A stretch of 53,028 nt of DNA, taken from assembly GCA_003152275.1 (NCBI GenBank), contig PLZU01000018.1, forward strand, positions 156 through 53,183, written 5' to 3'. The position numbers and the translations under genes are program-made. A model generated the notes under the pieces. That model was given only the letters and a program-made list of their open reading frames with translations, had not been told where the DNA came from and searched no databases. The stretch comes from Actinomycetota bacterium (GTDB lineage Bacteria > Actinomycetota > Thermoleophilia > Gaiellales > Gaiellaceae). Below, in pieces: positions 51,401 through 53,028 of this stretch; position 1 is the first letter of the stretch, and each line of letters starts with the position of its first letter.

Positions 51401-51645
51401 GCGCGCGTCTTCGCCCGCGCTGTCCGCGTCCGCCGCCGCACCTCCTGCCACTGTGTGCCGCGCTTCTCCGCCGGCACGGGAACGCTGCCGGCGAGATCGA
51501 GCAGGTTTGGCGTTCGCGCGAGAAGGGCGCGCCGCCCCTGGACGCGGAACACGACCTGGTCGCCTTCAGCGAGGCCGAGGGCGTCGCGGACGGCCTTGGG
51601 GACTGTCAGTTGACCCTTCGACGAAAGTTGCGCCGTGACATCCAT
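51397..51645 (-). CDS. AbrB-type antitoxin
   Basis: An 82-residue swapped-hairpin DNA-binding protein; TAQLSSKGQLTVPKAVRDALGLAEGDQVVFRV (here broken as TAQLSSKGQLTVPKAVRDAL) is the AbrB/SpoVT core, followed by a basic toxin-binding tail. It should bind its own promoter and neutralise the PIN toxin. ATG 51645 has AAGGAG close upstream (3 bases); ATG 51663 would add six residues and be near-leaderless. Confidence 0.85.
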   Translation of the reverse strand: MDVTAQLSSKGQLTVPKAVRDALGLAEGDQVVFRVQGRRALLARTPNLLDLAGSVPVPAEKRGTQWQEVRRRTRTARAKTRA

Positions 51646-51722
51646 CTTGTTCTCCTTACTCATTGCTTGAAGTAAGGATACAGGTCGACTCGGCGGTTCG
51701 CCTTGATCCAAGTTCAGTGGAC

Positions 51723-51744
51723 GGAACTTGGCGTTGCGCAAACC
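51723..51744 (+). repeat. 22-bp direct repeat, copy 1
   Basis: Identical over 22 bp to 52724-52745. It lies 78 bases upstream of the antitoxin start and 62 bases beyond the 3' end of the HEPN-linked pair. See copy 2 for the cassette interpretation. Confidence 0.85.
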
Positions 51745-51805
51745 TGAGGCTTCTCGGCGCTCCGCCGCTCGACCTCGTGTGACGGGGCGCGTCGGGCCGA
51801 CGCCT

Positions 51806-52234
51806 TTACCCCGCTGCTATGCGCTCCGGAAGGGGCCGCGTCATTCGATAGATATAGGCGTCCGGAATCAACTGGCCGTTGATCGTGTTGTTGGAGAACC
51901 TGATACCGGCCACGGCATCCGCCGGAGTCTGAATCGCGACGCTCAACAGGTCGATAAGCGGGTTCTCGGGCGACATGAGTGCGACGGTGTCAAAGTTGAA
52001 ATGTTCCACGTTCGGGGCGTGTGTGACGATGTCCAGTAGACGCGCATATACGGACTGTGCCGGATCGGTGGCCATAGCTGGAAGCGCAAGAATCAGGCGC
52101 CAGGTCTCCTCCTCCGGGAAGAGAAACCACAACGCAGCGACGGGATGCATCGAGGGGTCTGCGGCATCGTCCAGAGCCCGCACGATCGCCTCGCCCTGGC
52201 GGATGTCTCGATCTACCAGCGTGTTCTCAGCCAT
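51806..52234 (-). CDS. Hypothetical protein paired with HEPN gene
   Basis: A 142-residue soluble acidic protein with no recognised family. Segments such as WRLILALPAMATDPAQSVYARLL and the C-terminal GIRFSNNTINGQLIPDAYIYRM look like mixed alpha/beta. ATG 52234 has GGAGGG upstream and overlaps the HEPN gene 3' end by 22 bases, so it is co-translated with it. It lacks the GSxxxGxxxxxSD motif of MNT nucleotidyltransferases, the common HEPN partner. Confidence 0.65.
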   Translation of the reverse strand: MAENTLVDRDIRQGEAIVRALDDAADPSMHPVAALWFLFPEEETWRLILALPAMATDPAQSVYARLLDIVTHAPNVEHFNFDTVALMSPENPLIDLLSVAIQTPADAVAGIRFSNNTINGQLIPDAYIYRMTRPLPERIAAG

Positions 52235-52623
52235 GGGAGGACTCCCTCCGTCGGATCGCTGACAGCCTCGTACAAGCTGCGCGCCTCTGTCTCGGATTTC
52301 GTCTCATAACGTGATTGCTCGCGCCAATCCTTCGCTACCAGCCAGTTCACATTCTGGCTCGGACCGAGCTGTCCGTGTGGAACGTCCTCCCCAAGCCCCG
52401 CCAGGCCACGCAGTTTGACTAGATCATGCGTGTAGACAGCCTCTGCGAGCTTCTTGTCTGGGAAGTCTCCTTGGTTCACCTGCGCAGCGACCACCGCCTT
52501 TAGCGCGCACTCCACGCAATAACCGCATAGGTAGTAAGAGCCGGACCACTCGCCAGCGTCGAGGAGTACTTTCGATTCGCGGAGCCGTGTCGCGGCTAGC
52601 TGCTGAAGGTCAGCGCGGTTCAC
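52213..52623 (-). CDS. HEPN-domain protein
   Basis: A 136-residue all-helical HEPN protein: SYYLCGYCVECALKAVVAA (about 29-47), THDLVKL (65-71) and WREQSRYE (100-107) are the diagnostic segments of the nucleotide-binding/RNase-like HEPN fold. A full RX4-6H catalytic motif is not evident, so it may be non-nucleolytic. GTG start. The downstream overlapping gene is probably its partner. Upstream, at about 100 bases, sits the inverted/direct repeat element. Confidence 0.78.
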   Translation of the reverse strand: MNRADLQQLAATRLRESKVLLDAGEWSGSYYLCGYCVECALKAVVAAQVNQGDFPDKKLAEAVYTHDLVKLRGLAGLGEDVPHGQLGPSQNVNWLVAKDWREQSRYETKSETEARSLYEAVSDPTEGVLPWLRTRW

Positions 52624-52905
52624 GAGAGTTGCTCACGACGGTAGCGTTCGCCTGGCTCTGCGGCTAGCGTCGGTTTCTGCGATGTCCGCGCCACCGGCGG
52701 TTTGCGCAATGTCCGTTATGGAGGGAACTTGGCGTTGCGCAAACCAGGTCGTCACCGGCGAGCGGCTGAGTCTCGAGTGAGAATCGCAGGTTGGCGACTA
52801 TCAAGCGAGAGCATGCTCGCGCAGGCGAGTCTCAGACGTCCGGCTATCGATGTTCGGGCAGCTCGGGTCTCACCTGAGCCAGGCATCTGAGTGAAACCTG
52901 CAGTG
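52624..52905. other. Non-coding stretch with a repeat element
   Basis: No credible gene was seen in these 282 bases. They contain the inverted repeat 52699-52709/52735-52745 and the second copy of the 22-bp repeat. Confidence 0.6.
52699..52745. repeat. Inverted repeat containing 22-bp direct repeat, copy 2
   Basis: GGTTTGCGCAA (52699-52709) is a perfect 11-bp inverted match to TTGCGCAAACC (52735-52745), with a 25-base spacer. The right half (52724-52745) is the second copy of the 22-bp direct repeat first seen at 51723. The two copies bracket the HEPN gene pair. Confidence 0.85.
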
Positions 52906-53028
52906 CTACGCGGCGGTTGCGTAGCGAGCGGAGGCGCGCTTCGCCGACTCGGCCAGCTGCGCCCGCGCCTCCTTGATCACCGCGTCGTACTCCCGCAGCT
53001 CGGTCGAGGTCTCCCCGCGTTCTCTGAG
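52906..53028 (-). CDS. Partial gene, C-terminal 40 residues
   Basis: The frame is open to the window edge and ends at TAG (52906-52908). The visible peptide ends ...ELREYDAVIKEARAQLAESA then KRASARYATAA, a charged helix. Alanine/arginine-rich composition and frame bias look coding. Not identified; it could be the C-terminus of a DNA-binding or restriction-type protein. Confidence 0.45.
   Translation of the reverse strand, partial: LRERGETSTELREYDAVIKEARAQLAESAKRASARYATAA

Overview
The window is high-GC DNA with GTG and TTG starts, dense operons and 4-base start/stop overlaps. It encodes a DivIVA-like coiled-coil protein, an L,D-transpeptidase and many actinobacterial-type enzymes. I infer an actinobacterium, most likely of the Thermoleophilia (Gaiellales or Solirubrobacterales type). 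No rRNA, tRNA or CRISPR array was recognised, so the placement rests on gene style alone.

Region 1 (1-2236, + strand) is a fermentative carbon module: the end of a phosphoketolase, an acetate kinase and a zinc alcohol dehydrogenase, all overlapping. Region 2 (2246-5756, - strand) is a compact sulfur-trafficking operon: a membrane cytochrome-like protein, OsmC, a sulfide:quinone reductase-like flavoprotein, a DsrC/TusE-like protein, a DsrE2-like protein and a DUF5661 protein. Region 3 (5840-11626, + strand) is a two-component system followed by a predicted transmembrane flavin/heme electron conduit: a small membrane-anchored protein, ApbE, a ferric-reductase-like membrane protein, a NuoF-like flavoprotein and a ferredoxin. 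Region 4 (11801-15222) holds a secreted DUF3494 (ice-binding-like) protein, an L,D-transpeptidase and a GAF-PAS histidine kinase.

Region 5 (15347-31656) is mostly central and accessory metabolism: class II aldolase, proline dehydrogenase, malic enzyme, an AidB-like acyl-CoA dehydrogenase, a benzoylformate decarboxylase-like ThDP enzyme, two signalling-type proteins, a radical SAM protein, a short CtaA-like protein, tryptophanase, an oxidase-subunit-I/NnrS-like membrane protein, a CoA-transferase, and a MarR-controlled ABC exporter. Region 6 (31747-33182) is a divergent pair, a RodZ C-terminal-like membrane protein and a DivIVA-like coiled coil.

Region 7 (33303-49303) is a large surface-glycan locus: a GH26-like secreted hydrolase, GT4, an asparagine-synthase-type amidotransferase, a sulfotransferase, a flippase, DUF1616, a GT-C-like membrane protein, a tandem GT2, an alpha/alpha-toroid-like protein, UDP-GlcNAc 2-epimerase, a dolichyl-phosphate-mannose-synthase-like GT2 and DUF1361. 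Much of it is visibly less GC-rich than the core. It predicts a modified (amidated and/or sulfated) exopolysaccharide.

Region 8 (49442-53028) is an accessory tail: an M24-family hydrolase, an IS630 remnant, an AbrB/PIN toxin-antitoxin pair, a HEPN protein with an unknown partner bracketed by a perfect 22-bp direct repeat, and a truncated gene at the edge. The most interesting items are the flavinylation-type electron conduit, the dsrAB-less sulfur operon, the sulfo/amido glycan locus, the wecB gene that lacks a canonical start for its essential N-terminus, and the repeat-flanked HEPN cassette.
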